DNA from: Bacteroidales bacterium
Lineage (GTDB): Bacteria; Bacteroidota; Bacteroidia; Bacteroidales; Paludibacteraceae
DNA: 64,000 bases
Direction: 5' to 3'
Assembly: GCA_015061115.1 (NCBI GenBank)
Contig: SUXE01000009.1
Coordinates: forward strand, 62,001-126,000
Position 1 is the stretch's first letter. Each line of letters opens with the position of its first letter. Under the pieces are notes generated by a model, which was not told the DNA's origin, ran no database searches, and was given only the letters and a program-made list of their open reading frames with translations. Of this stretch, positions 29,496 to 36,574 are shown in pieces. A program made the translations under genes and the position numbers.

Positions 29496-29538
29496 TCTAC
29501 AGGTCATCATCCCCGACTATCAATTATTAACTCAACTA

Positions 29539-31266
29539 TCAATTTGCTTTCGATACCCACTCCGCAACCTCTTCTTTAGTTGGGTTAGTGAGATCAAGCT
29601 TGTATTTCTTGTTCAAACCACAGATATCCTGATGTAGTTTGTTTGGATTGCACTCCTTCAAGCTTTCGATTGTCAAGAATCCAGCTTTCTGGATCACCTC
29701 AACCCAAGCCTCTGGAATACCAAGAGCCACATACTTTGATGTAGCATCCTTAGCCTGTGTTGTCTCTGGCTTCATCTGAGGGAACAACATCACCTCTCCG
29801 ATAGCGAACTTACCAGTCATAAGCATCACCAAACGGTCGATTCCGATACCGATACCGAATGTAGGAGGCATACCATACTGAAGAGCACGAAGGAAGTCGT
29901 GGTCGATGATCATAGCCTCGTCGTCGCCCTTATCAGCAAGCTTCATCTGATCGATAAATCTCTGCTCCTGATCGATTGGGTCGTTTAGCTCAGAATAAGC
30001 GTTTGCAAGCTCCTTACCATTTACCATCAACTCGAAACGCTCTGTAAGGCCTGGTTTAGAGCGGTGCATCTTTGTAAGTGGAGACATCTCCACTGGATAG
30101 TCACAAATGAATGTAGGCTGGATGAAATCACCCTCACAAGTCTCGCCGAAGATTTCATCGATAAGTTTACCCTTACCCATTGTCTCGTCTACCTCGATAC
30201 CAAGCTTCTTAGCGACCTCACGGATCTCATTCTCGCTCATTGGATATAGGTCATAGCCTGTCTTCTCCTTAATAGCGTCTAAGATTGGAAGGCGACGGAA
30301 TGGAGCCTTGAATGAGATAACCTTTCCATCAATCTCAACCTCTGGTTTACCGTTGACTGCGATACAGATCTGCTCAAGCATCTTCTCTGTGAAGTCCATA
30401 CCCCAATTCAAATCCTTGTACGACACGTAAAGCTCCATACAAGTGAACTCAGGGTTGTGAGTCTTATCCATACCCTCGTTACGGAAGTTCTTACCCATCT
30501 CATATACACCCTCGAAGCCACCTACGATAAGACGCTTCAAGTAAAGCTCTGTAGCGATACGCATGTACATATCCTGGTTAAGAGCATTGAAATGAGTGAT
30601 AAACGGACGGGCTGAAGCACCACCTGCGATACTCTGCAAGATAGGAGTGTCAACCTCTGTATATCCTGCGTTATCCAAGATGTTGCGTATAGTGCGGACG
30701 ATTGTAGCACGCTTTAGGAAAGTCTCCTTTACTCCATCGTTGACGATCAAATCGACATAACGCTGACGGTAACGGAGCTCTGGATCGTCAAAAGCATCGT
30801 ATGCCACACCATCCTTATATTTTACGATTGGAAGCGGCTTAAGGCTCTTGCTCAACACAGTAAGCTCAGCACAATGCACTGAGATCTCACCTGTCTGTGT
30901 GCGGAAAGCATAACCCTTAATACCGACAAAATCACCGATATCTAATAATTTCTTGAATACAGTGTTGTACATCTCCTTATCCTCACCCGGACATAAATCG
31001 TCACGAGAGATGTAAACCTGAATACGACCTTTGGAATCTTGAATTTCAGCGAACGAAGCCTTACCCATGATACGGCGGCTCATGATACGACCTGCGATAG
31101 ACAAATCCCATCTTTCAGCGTCGTCCTTAAATTGCTCTTTGATATCTGTACTATATGCAGAAACCTTATACTCTGCAGCTGGATATGGCTCAATACCCAT
31201 ATCACGCAATGCTTTAAGACTCTCACGTCTTAGAATCTCCTGTTCACTTAAATCTAGTAAACCCAT
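29539..31266 (-). CDS. lysS: Lysyl-tRNA synthetase, class II
   Basis: 575 residues from the ATG at 31266 (MGLLDLSEQEILRRESL), matching the conserved N-terminus; the frame is open for 59 more codons upstream, but that part overlaps the promoter and is not conserved. An OB-fold anticodon-binding domain is followed by the class II core with motif 2 around FRNEGMDKTHNPEFTCMELY and motif 3 GIGIGIDRLVMLMTG. There is an additional C-terminal extension of about 70 residues (GIPEAWVEVIQKAGFLTIES onward) that is usual in Bacteroidetes LysS. It attaches lysine to tRNA-Lys. It is the first gene of the lysS-gpsA-pgi group. Confidence 0.96.
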   Translation of the reverse strand: MGLLDLSEQEILRRESLKALRDMGIEPYPAAEYKVSAYSTDIKEQFKDDAERWDLSIAGRIMSRRIMGKASFAEIQDSKGRIQVYISRDDLCPGEDKEMYNTVFKKLLDIGDFVGIKGYAFRTQTGEISVHCAELTVLSKSLKPLPIVKYKDGVAYDAFDDPELRYRQRYVDLIVNDGVKETFLKRATIVRTIRNILDNAGYTEVDTPILQSIAGGASARPFITHFNALNQDMYMRIATELYLKRLIVGGFEGVYEMGKNFRNEGMDKTHNPEFTCMELYVSYKDLNWGMDFTEKMLEQICIAVNGKPEVEIDGKVISFKAPFRRLPILDAIKEKTGYDLYPMSENEIREVAKKLGIEVDETMGKGKLIDEIFGETCEGDFIQPTFICDYPVEMSPLTKMHRSKPGLTERFELMVNGKELANAYSELNDPIDQEQRFIDQMKLADKGDDEAMIIDHDFLRALQYGMPPTFGIGIGIDRLVMLMTGKFAIGEVMLFPQMKPETTQAKDATSKYVALGIPEAWVEVIQKAGFLTIESLKECNPNKLHQDICGLNKKYKLDLTNPTKEEVAEWVSKAN

Positions 31267-31332
31267 GTTATTTATTATGTTTTCTTTTTTCTTTAGATAC
31301 ACCAATACACCTTTAGAAAGACGTATTTGGGA

Positions 31333-31365
31333 CAAAATTAGAAAAAAGTTGCTTAATAGTGCAAA
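31333..31365 (-). promoter_or_regulatory. Promoter of lysS
   Basis: Minus strand: TTTG at 31365-31362, a 21-nt spacer, TAATTTTG at 31340-31333. The leader before the ATG at 31266 would be about 60 nt, which supports the shorter lysS start. Confidence 0.5.
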
Positions 31366-31421
31366 AAAAGTAGATAAAAAGGCGGTCTGACAGCATTTTA
31401 GTGTGTTGGAGGGCGATTTTT

Positions 31422-31490
31422 CAATGCATAATGCGTAATGCATAATGCATAATTAGGGTGAATCCACACGTCTGATGGTTCACACATTTG
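31422..31490. repeat. Dispersed copy of part of the 99-bp array unit
   Basis: The A/T block with ATGCATAATGCGTAATGCAT is followed by AATTAGGGTGAATCCACACG, which corresponds in inverted orientation to the A/T block and linker of the 6882-7406 units. It lies upstream of lysS and just beyond the stop of the next gene. Confidence 0.6.
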
Positions 31491-31500
31491 GGTGCCATTA

Positions 31501-31917
31501 TCACTTTATAAAATCAAGCAATTTCTGTATTATATTTATAATTTCTCTTATATAAAACAAGCATACCATCACAAAGAACAGTACCAAATTCACAAGGGGA
31601 TATATATGTTTGTATTTTCCGTAAGGAGCAAAAATGCAAAGAATTCCTATAAAAACAAAATGTAAAAAACAAATAACAGCATATGGTATTCTAAGATCAA
31701 AATAAACAATTCTGGACATACCCCAAATAACCAATGACACAAATATCAAAGGGCAATAAACAAAACAAATGGCCTTACGATATTCTAAGAAACTTTTTAA
31801 ATTCCACGACGCCTTACCCTCAAGAACAAATATGTGAAAATAAGTAATTGCCAACAATATTTCATATATTGTCACTATGATTAAATATAAGTTACTATCA
31901 TCAAGCATTGTTGTCAT
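31501..31917 (-). CDS. Small integral membrane protein, unknown
   Basis: 138 residues with four predicted membrane helices (near residues 10-30, 50-68, 78-98, 108-125) and short loops. The DNA is strongly AT-rich. No family is recognised. It stands in a region of poorly conserved genes. The protein at 35396-35839 has a similar size and topology, but I see no convincing sequence match between them. It could be an immunity or accessory membrane protein; that is speculation. Confidence 0.6.
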   Translation of the reverse strand: MTTMLDDSNLYLIIVTIYEILLAITYFHIFVLEGKASWNLKSFLEYRKAICFVYCPLIFVSLVIWGMSRIVYFDLRIPYAVICFLHFVFIGILCIFAPYGKYKHIYPLVNLVLFFVMVCLFYIREIINIIQKLLDFIK

Positions 31918-32276
31918 CTTCTTTATTGTTTGCCAGTCACTTCAACTTTTATGTCCTTTTTATTGTTCGGTTGTAATGTTATACATTTCATCCAAATAGT
32001 CTCTTAAAATTTTAGCCTGTTTATTTGTAGATTTCTCAAAATTCAAGTTGAATACACCCGAATTAACAAGACAAATAGCGAGACAAATAACAAGCATCAT
32101 TTATATAATTTTAGAAGTTGTTTAAATTTAATTAAAAACTTTTTTAGAGGTCCTAAAAAAACATAAATAATTGATTGTTAGTTTGACAAATGGTTGATTT
32201 TTTGTATCTCTATAGTGACAAAAAAGTATATGACAAATTATCCACATTTCGCTTATTGCATTACGTGTCCTATATT
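31918..32276. other. AT-rich intergenic region containing one small reading frame
   Basis: 359 bp. Apart from the 46-codon frame at 31960-32100 described separately, nothing with a family signature is seen. The part 32101-32276 is AT-rich without clear promoter boxes or hairpins. Confidence 0.5.
31960..32100 (-). CDS. Possible small exported peptide (46 residues)
   Basis: The ATG at 32100 opens a 46-residue frame ending in TAA at 31960. The first ~14 residues are hydrophobic (MMLVICLAICLVNSG), and the rest is charged and helix-like (KQAKILRDYLDEMYNITTEQ). It is on the same strand as the membrane protein gene that starts 42 bp downstream, so the two could be co-transcribed. The statistical support is slight because of its length; it may be a degraded secreted-protein remnant. 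Confidence 0.3.
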   Translation of the reverse strand: MMLVICLAICLVNSGVFNLNFEKSTNKQAKILRDYLDEMYNITTEQ

Positions 32277-32954
32277 TTATTTCTTATCACGTGTATCGAC
32301 GTAATCCTTGAGCAATGCAGGGATATATAAATGTCTATCATTATTCTCACGGTATGACCTAATAAAACCAGCACCCTTTTCATTCAATGCTTTTGTCATC
32401 TCTGAATTATCCTCAAACACTTTTCTGTAAAAATCGACCATATATTTTTGTATCTTCTTATTAGACGTCAATGGAGAGTCCACATATTGATCTATCTCCA
32501 CCGCCCAAGGCCACTCTGGTTTCTTAAAGAAGTATTTATAATAATGACTAGAAAAGCCATATTTATCTACGGTGTAGTAATCTTGGATATATAAAATATA
32601 ACCATCTATATCAAACACTTTGTAGCCTCCAGATTTCTTTTTCTTTGGCATTTTGGGATTTCCCTTTAGAAAATGTCTCGAATAAATTATGTACTCGGAA
32701 TATTTTTTTGGTCCATATTCTTTTTTTTCTTCATCGTAAAACTGGACATAAGCGATTTCCGGATCTTCAATCACAACTTTTTTATCTTTTGAACTCATCA
32801 AATAAATCGCCTGTCCATGCGTAAACCACACTTCAGGAGCCTCAATCTGATCTCCCGTTTTCAACGTGATCAATCCCGGTCTACCTGCTGCAGACACTGA
32901 AAAAATTGACACGACAGAAACAGCAACTGCCAAAATAATCTTTGTTATACTCAT
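32277..32954 (-). CDS. Exported protein of unknown function
   Basis: 225 residues from the ATG at 32954 (MSITKIILAVAVSVVSIFSV..SAAG), which places a normal signal peptide at the N-terminus; an ATG 19 codons upstream would put a charged segment before it. The mature protein is basic and rich in Tyr and Lys, beginning GRPGLITLKTGDQIEAPEVW, a strand pattern seen in small envelope proteins of the phylum. It lies about 67 bp downstream of the protease gene on the same strand, so both may serve the cell envelope. No family assignment. Confidence 0.65.
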   Translation of the reverse strand: MSITKIILAVAVSVVSIFSVSAAGRPGLITLKTGDQIEAPEVWFTHGQAIYLMSSKDKKVVIEDPEIAYVQFYDEEKKEYGPKKYSEYIIYSRHFLKGNPKMPKKKKSGGYKVFDIDGYILYIQDYYTVDKYGFSSHYYKYFFKKPEWPWAVEIDQYVDSPLTSNKKIQKYMVDFYRKVFEDNSEMTKALNEKGAGFIRSYRENNDRHLYIPALLKDYVDTRDKK

Positions 32955-33021
32955 GACTTTTAAATAATTTATCAAAAACAGTGGAGATTGAGATATTCTT
33001 TCTCCACTCAATCATTCTTCA

Positions 33022-34761
33022 TTAAAATCCGTAACCGATGCTTAGAGTGAAATATCTTCTTTTTTCAAAGTCACAACCGTCATCATCACCACTGCTTTCA
33101 AATCCAGAAGACATCATACGCTTGAAATTACACTCCGCACCAACGAAAACCGCATTTGATTTCTTTGTAGTATATCCAAGTCTTACACCTGTATGCAGAG
33201 CAGCTTCAAAATCCGCTGAACCTGAAATCACCCAACCGACATCACCAATCACATACGGTGTGATAAACACTTTGCCACGTGGTGCCAAATTAAACGGACA
33301 CTGACCTCCCAAACGGATAGCAAGACCCAAGAAAGGCTCTTCTTCCTTCATATAAGTAGTATCGCCTCCTATAACCTCTCCATAATAATTCGTTTCAGGA
33401 AGCTGATCAAACTTGTGCTTTACAATATGACCCATCTCCAATCTATAGCCATACAAGAAATATTTTACAGGCACGACCATGAACGAAGCATCGAATTTCT
33501 TTCCATAAATTTCAGAAAGACCCTTAGAGAATCCCACTTCAAAATACTTTGACCACTCTTGCGAATAAATCACTTTTGATTCTCCTGCTCTTTCAATTTC
33601 TTCAGGCGACGACGAACTGCTGACTATTTTATAGCCATCCGAACTTTCTTTCCAATTGACTTCGATCTCTTTTCCCTTGTAAAGGTATGTAGACTTATAG
33701 TTATCTCCGTCTTTCACTGTAGCCGAATATTCTACCTCTTCAATTTTTTTCACTTTATTGAACACAAATTCTCCAACAATAGATTTCATTACAGGTACAG
33801 GAGCTTTCGTACGGAGTTCTATTTTTCGTGTCTCAGAAGCATTGTCAATCAACGCCGAGACTGCAGACTCATCCATATCAAACAGCATCTCATTTGCGAC
33901 GTAAGACGACAAATCAGCATCCTTTTTCTTCACTTCTTCAAGAAACTGTTTTGCGGTTTCTTCCACATCATTGGATTTATTCTCTGTTGTCGACGCTGCT
34001 ATCTCATCATTTGTAGCGACGCTGTTGTAGTATCTGATTGGAATTGAGAAGTTGGTATTCTCACGGTAAGATGCCTTCCAAGTGTTGATTCCGATAACTA
34101 CGAAATCACCAGATTTATCCTTAACCAACAATGGACCACCAGAACTTCCCGGATCGACTTGAGCCGTGTGCTGATAAACCGCAACCGAGTCTACATTTCC
34201 AAAGAACTCGTCTTTCACGCTATTGTTTGACATCACACCCTTACCAAGCTGCCACGACGGTTTGTCGCCCAACGCTGGGTATCCCGCAGTCCAAACGTCG
34301 GAGCCATCCTTGATTTTATCCTTATTAAACTTAAGAGCAGGCACATTCACCTCGTTAGAAGGGAAATTTACCAAAGCGATGTCTACATTTTTTGATACAA
34401 AAACGACTGGACAACGAGCGTATTTAACCTCTGCACCGTTTACTTCAAACGTCAAATCCACATATTTTGCATCATCCACCACATGTTTGTTGGTGACAAC
34501 AATAAGTTTTCCTTTATCATCCTTGATCACAAAACCAGAACCATGAGATTCACCGCCAGCGTAATCTCTCACTTTTCGTGCGGCAGAGAAAAAGCTTTTG
34601 TTCTGCAATGCATTCGCCACATTATCGCAATTCAAAGATGTATTTTTTGATTCTTTAATATAGCATACTGATTCTCTCAATTCGGCAGCATACGAAACTA
34701 CACCAACACACAAAGCTGCGAAGGATGTAAATAATCTTTGTGAAGTTTTAATCTTAAACAT
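33022..34761 (-). CDS. Trypsin-like serine protease with C-terminal beta-barrel-like domain
   Basis: 579 residues with a signal peptide (MFKIKTSQRLFTSFAALCVG). Residues about 70-250 are an S1/HtrA-like protease with a complete triad: His93 (VVTNKHVVDD), Asp127 (SKNVDIALVNF) and Ser207 (DPGSSGGPLLV). There is no PDZ domain. The C-terminal ~160 residues look like an outer-membrane barrel: alternating strands such as FITPYVIGDVGWVISGSA, GVRLGYTTKKSNAVFVGAE and a final aromatic strand TLSIGYGF. The protein may be an exported protease tethered in the outer membrane by its own tail. The upstream region is duplicated at 36090 (direct repeat). Confidence 0.75.
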   Translation of the reverse strand: MFKIKTSQRLFTSFAALCVGVVSYAAELRESVCYIKESKNTSLNCDNVANALQNKSFFSAARKVRDYAGGESHGSGFVIKDDKGKLIVVTNKHVVDDAKYVDLTFEVNGAEVKYARCPVVFVSKNVDIALVNFPSNEVNVPALKFNKDKIKDGSDVWTAGYPALGDKPSWQLGKGVMSNNSVKDEFFGNVDSVAVYQHTAQVDPGSSGGPLLVKDKSGDFVVIGINTWKASYRENTNFSIPIRYYNSVATNDEIAASTTENKSNDVEETAKQFLEEVKKKDADLSSYVANEMLFDMDESAVSALIDNASETRKIELRTKAPVPVMKSIVGEFVFNKVKKIEEVEYSATVKDGDNYKSTYLYKGKEIEVNWKESSDGYKIVSSSSSPEEIERAGESKVIYSQEWSKYFEVGFSKGLSEIYGKKFDASFMVVPVKYFLYGYRLEMGHIVKHKFDQLPETNYYGEVIGGDTTYMKEEEPFLGLAIRLGGQCPFNLAPRGKVFITPYVIGDVGWVISGSADFEAALHTGVRLGYTTKKSNAVFVGAECNFKRMMSSGFESSGDDDGCDFEKRRYFTLSIGYGF

Positions 34762-34773
34762 AATCTAACATAT

Positions 34774-35018
34774 ATAGTAGTCCTATTTTTTAATTTGCGA
34801 ATCGTTGCAAAATAACTAAAAAATCAAACAAAAATCGCCACACAAAAAAAAATTAACAAATTTTAACGTCAAAACAACAACTAAGCAACTGCTTTTAACT
34901 AACAGAAAAAGCCATATCAAGTTTCCCCAACAGTCGCACAACAAGTTATGCAACAATCGGATAAGGTTGAGTAAAGTCCATGCGGTCCCCTCAGAAACAA
35001 ATCATCAACCGTCAACCG
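34774..35018. repeat. Direct repeat copy 1 (about 240 bp)
   Basis: Nearly identical (only scattered substitutions and one small indel) to 36090-36333, at an offset of about 1316 bp. Shared landmarks include TAGTAGTCCTATTTTTTAAT, the AACTAAGCAACTGCTTTTAA segment and CATGCGGTCCCCTCAGAAAC. Copy 1 is the upstream region of the protease gene. Confidence 0.9.
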
Positions 35019-35087
35019 TCAACCATCAACCGTCAACCATCAACCATCAATCACCAATCATCAATCATCAATCATCAACCATCAATC
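35002..35087. repeat. Heptamer satellite, copy 1
   Basis: About twelve head-to-tail 7-bp units of the form (A/G)TCAA(C/T)C directly adjoin the 240-bp direct repeat. A similar array lies at 36317-36400. The interval lengths within the array are regular, with no spacer variation. Confidence 0.85.
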
Positions 35088-35165
35088 TTTTGTGATGTCA
35101 GCGTGAGCAGCCACCACAGCGAATAAAAGGATGCCCAGCAGGACATAGAGTTTTTTTCGTATCAT
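35082..35165 (-). pseudogene. Orphan signal peptide, gene body lost
   Basis: The ATG at 35165 encodes 27 residues, MIRKKLYVLLGILLFAVVAA followed by HADITKD and a stop. This is a textbook signal peptide with a cleavage-like site but no mature protein. The stop falls inside the heptamer satellite, so the rest of the gene was probably lost or replaced by the repeat. Confidence 0.5.
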
Positions 35166-35191
35166 TTTCTTTTATTCAAATTGTATCTTTT

Positions 35192-35350
35192 TTAATTCAT
35201 CTTTATTTTTTCGATTTCGATTCCTGATTCCGACACCTGCTTCGCAGGAATCGCCAAGAAATCAAATATGGAGTTGACTTCGTCAATACAGATTCTACGA
35301 ACCTGACGACACACGCTTTGGATGTCAGGGTATTCAATATTCGATGACAT
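35192..35350 (-). CDS. Possible small protein or gene remnant (52 residues)
   Basis: ATG at 35350 to TAA at 35192. The product begins MSSNIEYPDIQSVCRQV and is amphipathic and charged throughout. Base composition (less AT-rich than the surroundings) suggests it is or was coding. It lies between a membrane protein gene and the orphan signal peptide, all on the minus strand. No family is recognised. Confidence 0.35.
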   Translation of the reverse strand: MSSNIEYPDIQSVCRQVRRICIDEVNSIFDFLAIPAKQVSESGIEIEKIKMN

Positions 35351-35395
35351 TTAACTCAATATGCAACATCATTTCATTGGCATAAGCAGCAACTA

Positions 35396-35839
35396 TTACA
35401 AGTCCTCATATTTAGCCGCAACAAATTCAAAAAACAATATTTTCGACAAAAAAATCAGTATGATAAATGCGATATTGGCCTTTATATAATACTTATGAAG
35501 TGGGGAGAAAAAAATAAATATTAACATAAGGCCTAATATAAAAATAAAATCCAAACTACAATAAGTAGTTATTGCAATCTTATGATAATATTTATTACTA
35601 CACGACCAAAATAGCAGAGCAATAATATATTGTACAACAATTCCTGGCGTCCATATCATAGAAGTGGAAAAAACGCCATATATATCAAAGTCAATTCCTT
35701 TATAATATAAACATGTAAAAAAATTAAATACAAAACAGGACAAGAGTTCCAATATTTGATATATTGTAAAAAGTTTCAAAAACTTCTTATTTCTGTTTTC
35801 TTTTACATTCTTATCTTTTATCTTATAATTCACAACCAT
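35396..35839 (-). CDS. Small integral membrane protein, unknown
   Basis: 147 residues with a basic N-terminus (MVVNYKIKDKNVKENRNKKF) and four predicted membrane helices rich in Phe, Ile and Tyr. The gene is extremely AT-rich. It lies between the two copies of the 240-bp direct repeat. The topology recalls the protein at 31501-31917. Function unknown; possible acquisition together with the repeat block. Confidence 0.55.
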   Translation of the reverse strand: MVVNYKIKDKNVKENRNKKFLKLFTIYQILELLSCFVFNFFTCLYYKGIDFDIYGVFSTSMIWTPGIVVQYIIALLFWSCSNKYYHKIAITTYCSLDFIFILGLMLIFIFFSPLHKYYIKANIAFIILIFLSKILFFEFVAAKYEDL

Positions 35840-35896
35840 ATTATTTTTCCTTTATAAAATCCAGAACAAGGTGAGTTGAAGTTAATCCTACAACTC

Positions 35897-36043
35897 TCAC
35901 AGAAGAAATACCCAAAATTTCACTATAATTTCACTTTTGGACGGTATGATATCGTCAGGTGCTGTACCATCCGCCGCATGTCCAAAAGTAAATTGACTAA
36001 TACCATCATATAAAGGTGTTCCTCCATACATATTATATTCCAT
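35897..36043 (-). pseudogene. Coding fragment of unknown origin (48 residues)
   Basis: The frame from the ATG at 36043 begins MEYNMYGGTPLYDGISQFTF and ends in TGA at 35897; codon-like composition continues upstream to about 36064, where an in-frame stop lies just beyond. The Gly/Asp-rich middle (GHAADGTAPDDIIPS) looks like real protein sequence. Upstream of it is repeat copy 2, which at the protease locus immediately precedes a gene start, so this may be the debris of a duplicated gene. Confidence 0.4.
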
Positions 36044-36089
36044 TTGAGAATTATAACCAACTTTTTGTTTTAAGATTCAAATATCATAA

Positions 36090-36333
36090 ATAGTAGTCCT
36101 ATTTTTTAATTTGCGAATCGTTGCAAAATAACTAAAAAATCAAACAAAAATCGTCTCCAAAAAACAATTAACAAATTTTAACGTCAAGACAACAACTAAG
36201 CAACTGCTTTTAACTAACAGAAAAAGCCATGTCAAGTTTCCCCAACAGTCGCACAACAAGTTACGCAACAATCAGATAAGGTTGACTAAAGTCCATGCGG
36301 TCCCCTCAGAAACAAATCATCAACCGTCAATCA
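36090..36333. repeat. Direct repeat copy 2 (about 240 bp)
   Basis: Second copy of the block at 34774-35018, same orientation. On the minus strand it precedes a degraded frame rather than an intact gene. The 1.07 kb between the copies carries a membrane protein gene and gene fragments. Confidence 0.9.
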
Positions 36334-36400
36334 TCAATCATCAACCGTCAACCATCAATCTTCAACCATCAATCATCAATCTTCAACCATCAATCATCAG
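36317..36400. repeat. Heptamer satellite, copy 2
   Basis: About twelve 7-bp units of the form (A/T/G)TCAA(C/T)C, with some ATCTTC variants, in the same position relative to direct-repeat copy 2 as at 35002-35087. Unit order differs between the two arrays, showing independent turnover. Confidence 0.85.
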
Positions 36401-36420
36401 TCGTTTCCCGAAGGGAACAC

Positions 36421-36478
36421 ATAACCTCAGGTTATCTACAAACCGGTTGTATTTTGCGGAGCAAAACACTGTCGGTTT
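36421..36478. repeat. Palindrome cluster with a nested hairpin
   Basis: ATAACCT-CA-GGTTAT (36421-36435, near-perfect) is followed by a nested structure: outer arms AAACCG (36440-36445) and CGGTTT (36473-36478), inner arms TTTTGC and GCAAAA (36452-36466), and a self-palindromic AACCGGTT (36441-36448). It is probably a dispersed intergenic element; an RNA function is possible but not shown. Confidence 0.55.
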
Positions 36479-36482
36479 ATAA

Positions 36483-36511
36483 CAAAAAAGGCCCCGCATT
36501 TCTGCGGTGCC
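36483..36511 (-). terminator. Terminator of the phosphohexomutase gene
   Basis: Minus strand: 9-bp stem with one mismatch (GGCACCGCA/TGCGGGGCC), 4-nt loop and six T. It lies about 60 bp after the stop at 36575. Confidence 0.8.
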
Positions 36512-36574
36512 CTAAAATATTTCGTGCAACGTGACATCATCACGTCGACTCGATCAATCATTAATTATGCATTA

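Larger units (their letters stand above)
34762..35395. other. Repeat-rich region upstream of the protease gene
   Basis: 634 bp. It contains direct-repeat copy 1 (34774-35018), a heptamer satellite (35002-35087), an orphan signal-peptide frame (35082-35165) and a 52-codon frame (35192-35350). No intact conserved gene is seen. Confidence 0.6.
35840..36574. other. Region between membrane protein gene and phosphohexomutase gene
   Basis: 735 bp. It holds a coding fragment (35897-36043), direct-repeat copy 2, a heptamer satellite, a nested hairpin (36440-36478) and the mutase terminator. No complete gene is seen. Confidence 0.6.

Noticed and set aside
29539..31443. Longer LysS with 59 extra N-terminal residues
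   Set aside because: The extension runs across the promoter boxes and an intergenic repeat; the known N-terminus starts at 31266.
35002..35087. CRISPR-like repetition
   Set aside because: The units are 7 bp and directly adjacent, with no unique spacers; this is a satellite, as is 36317-36400.
34774..36333. Insertion sequence bounded by direct repeats
   Set aside because: No transposase, no terminal inverted repeats and no target duplication are visible; duplication with decay explains it better.
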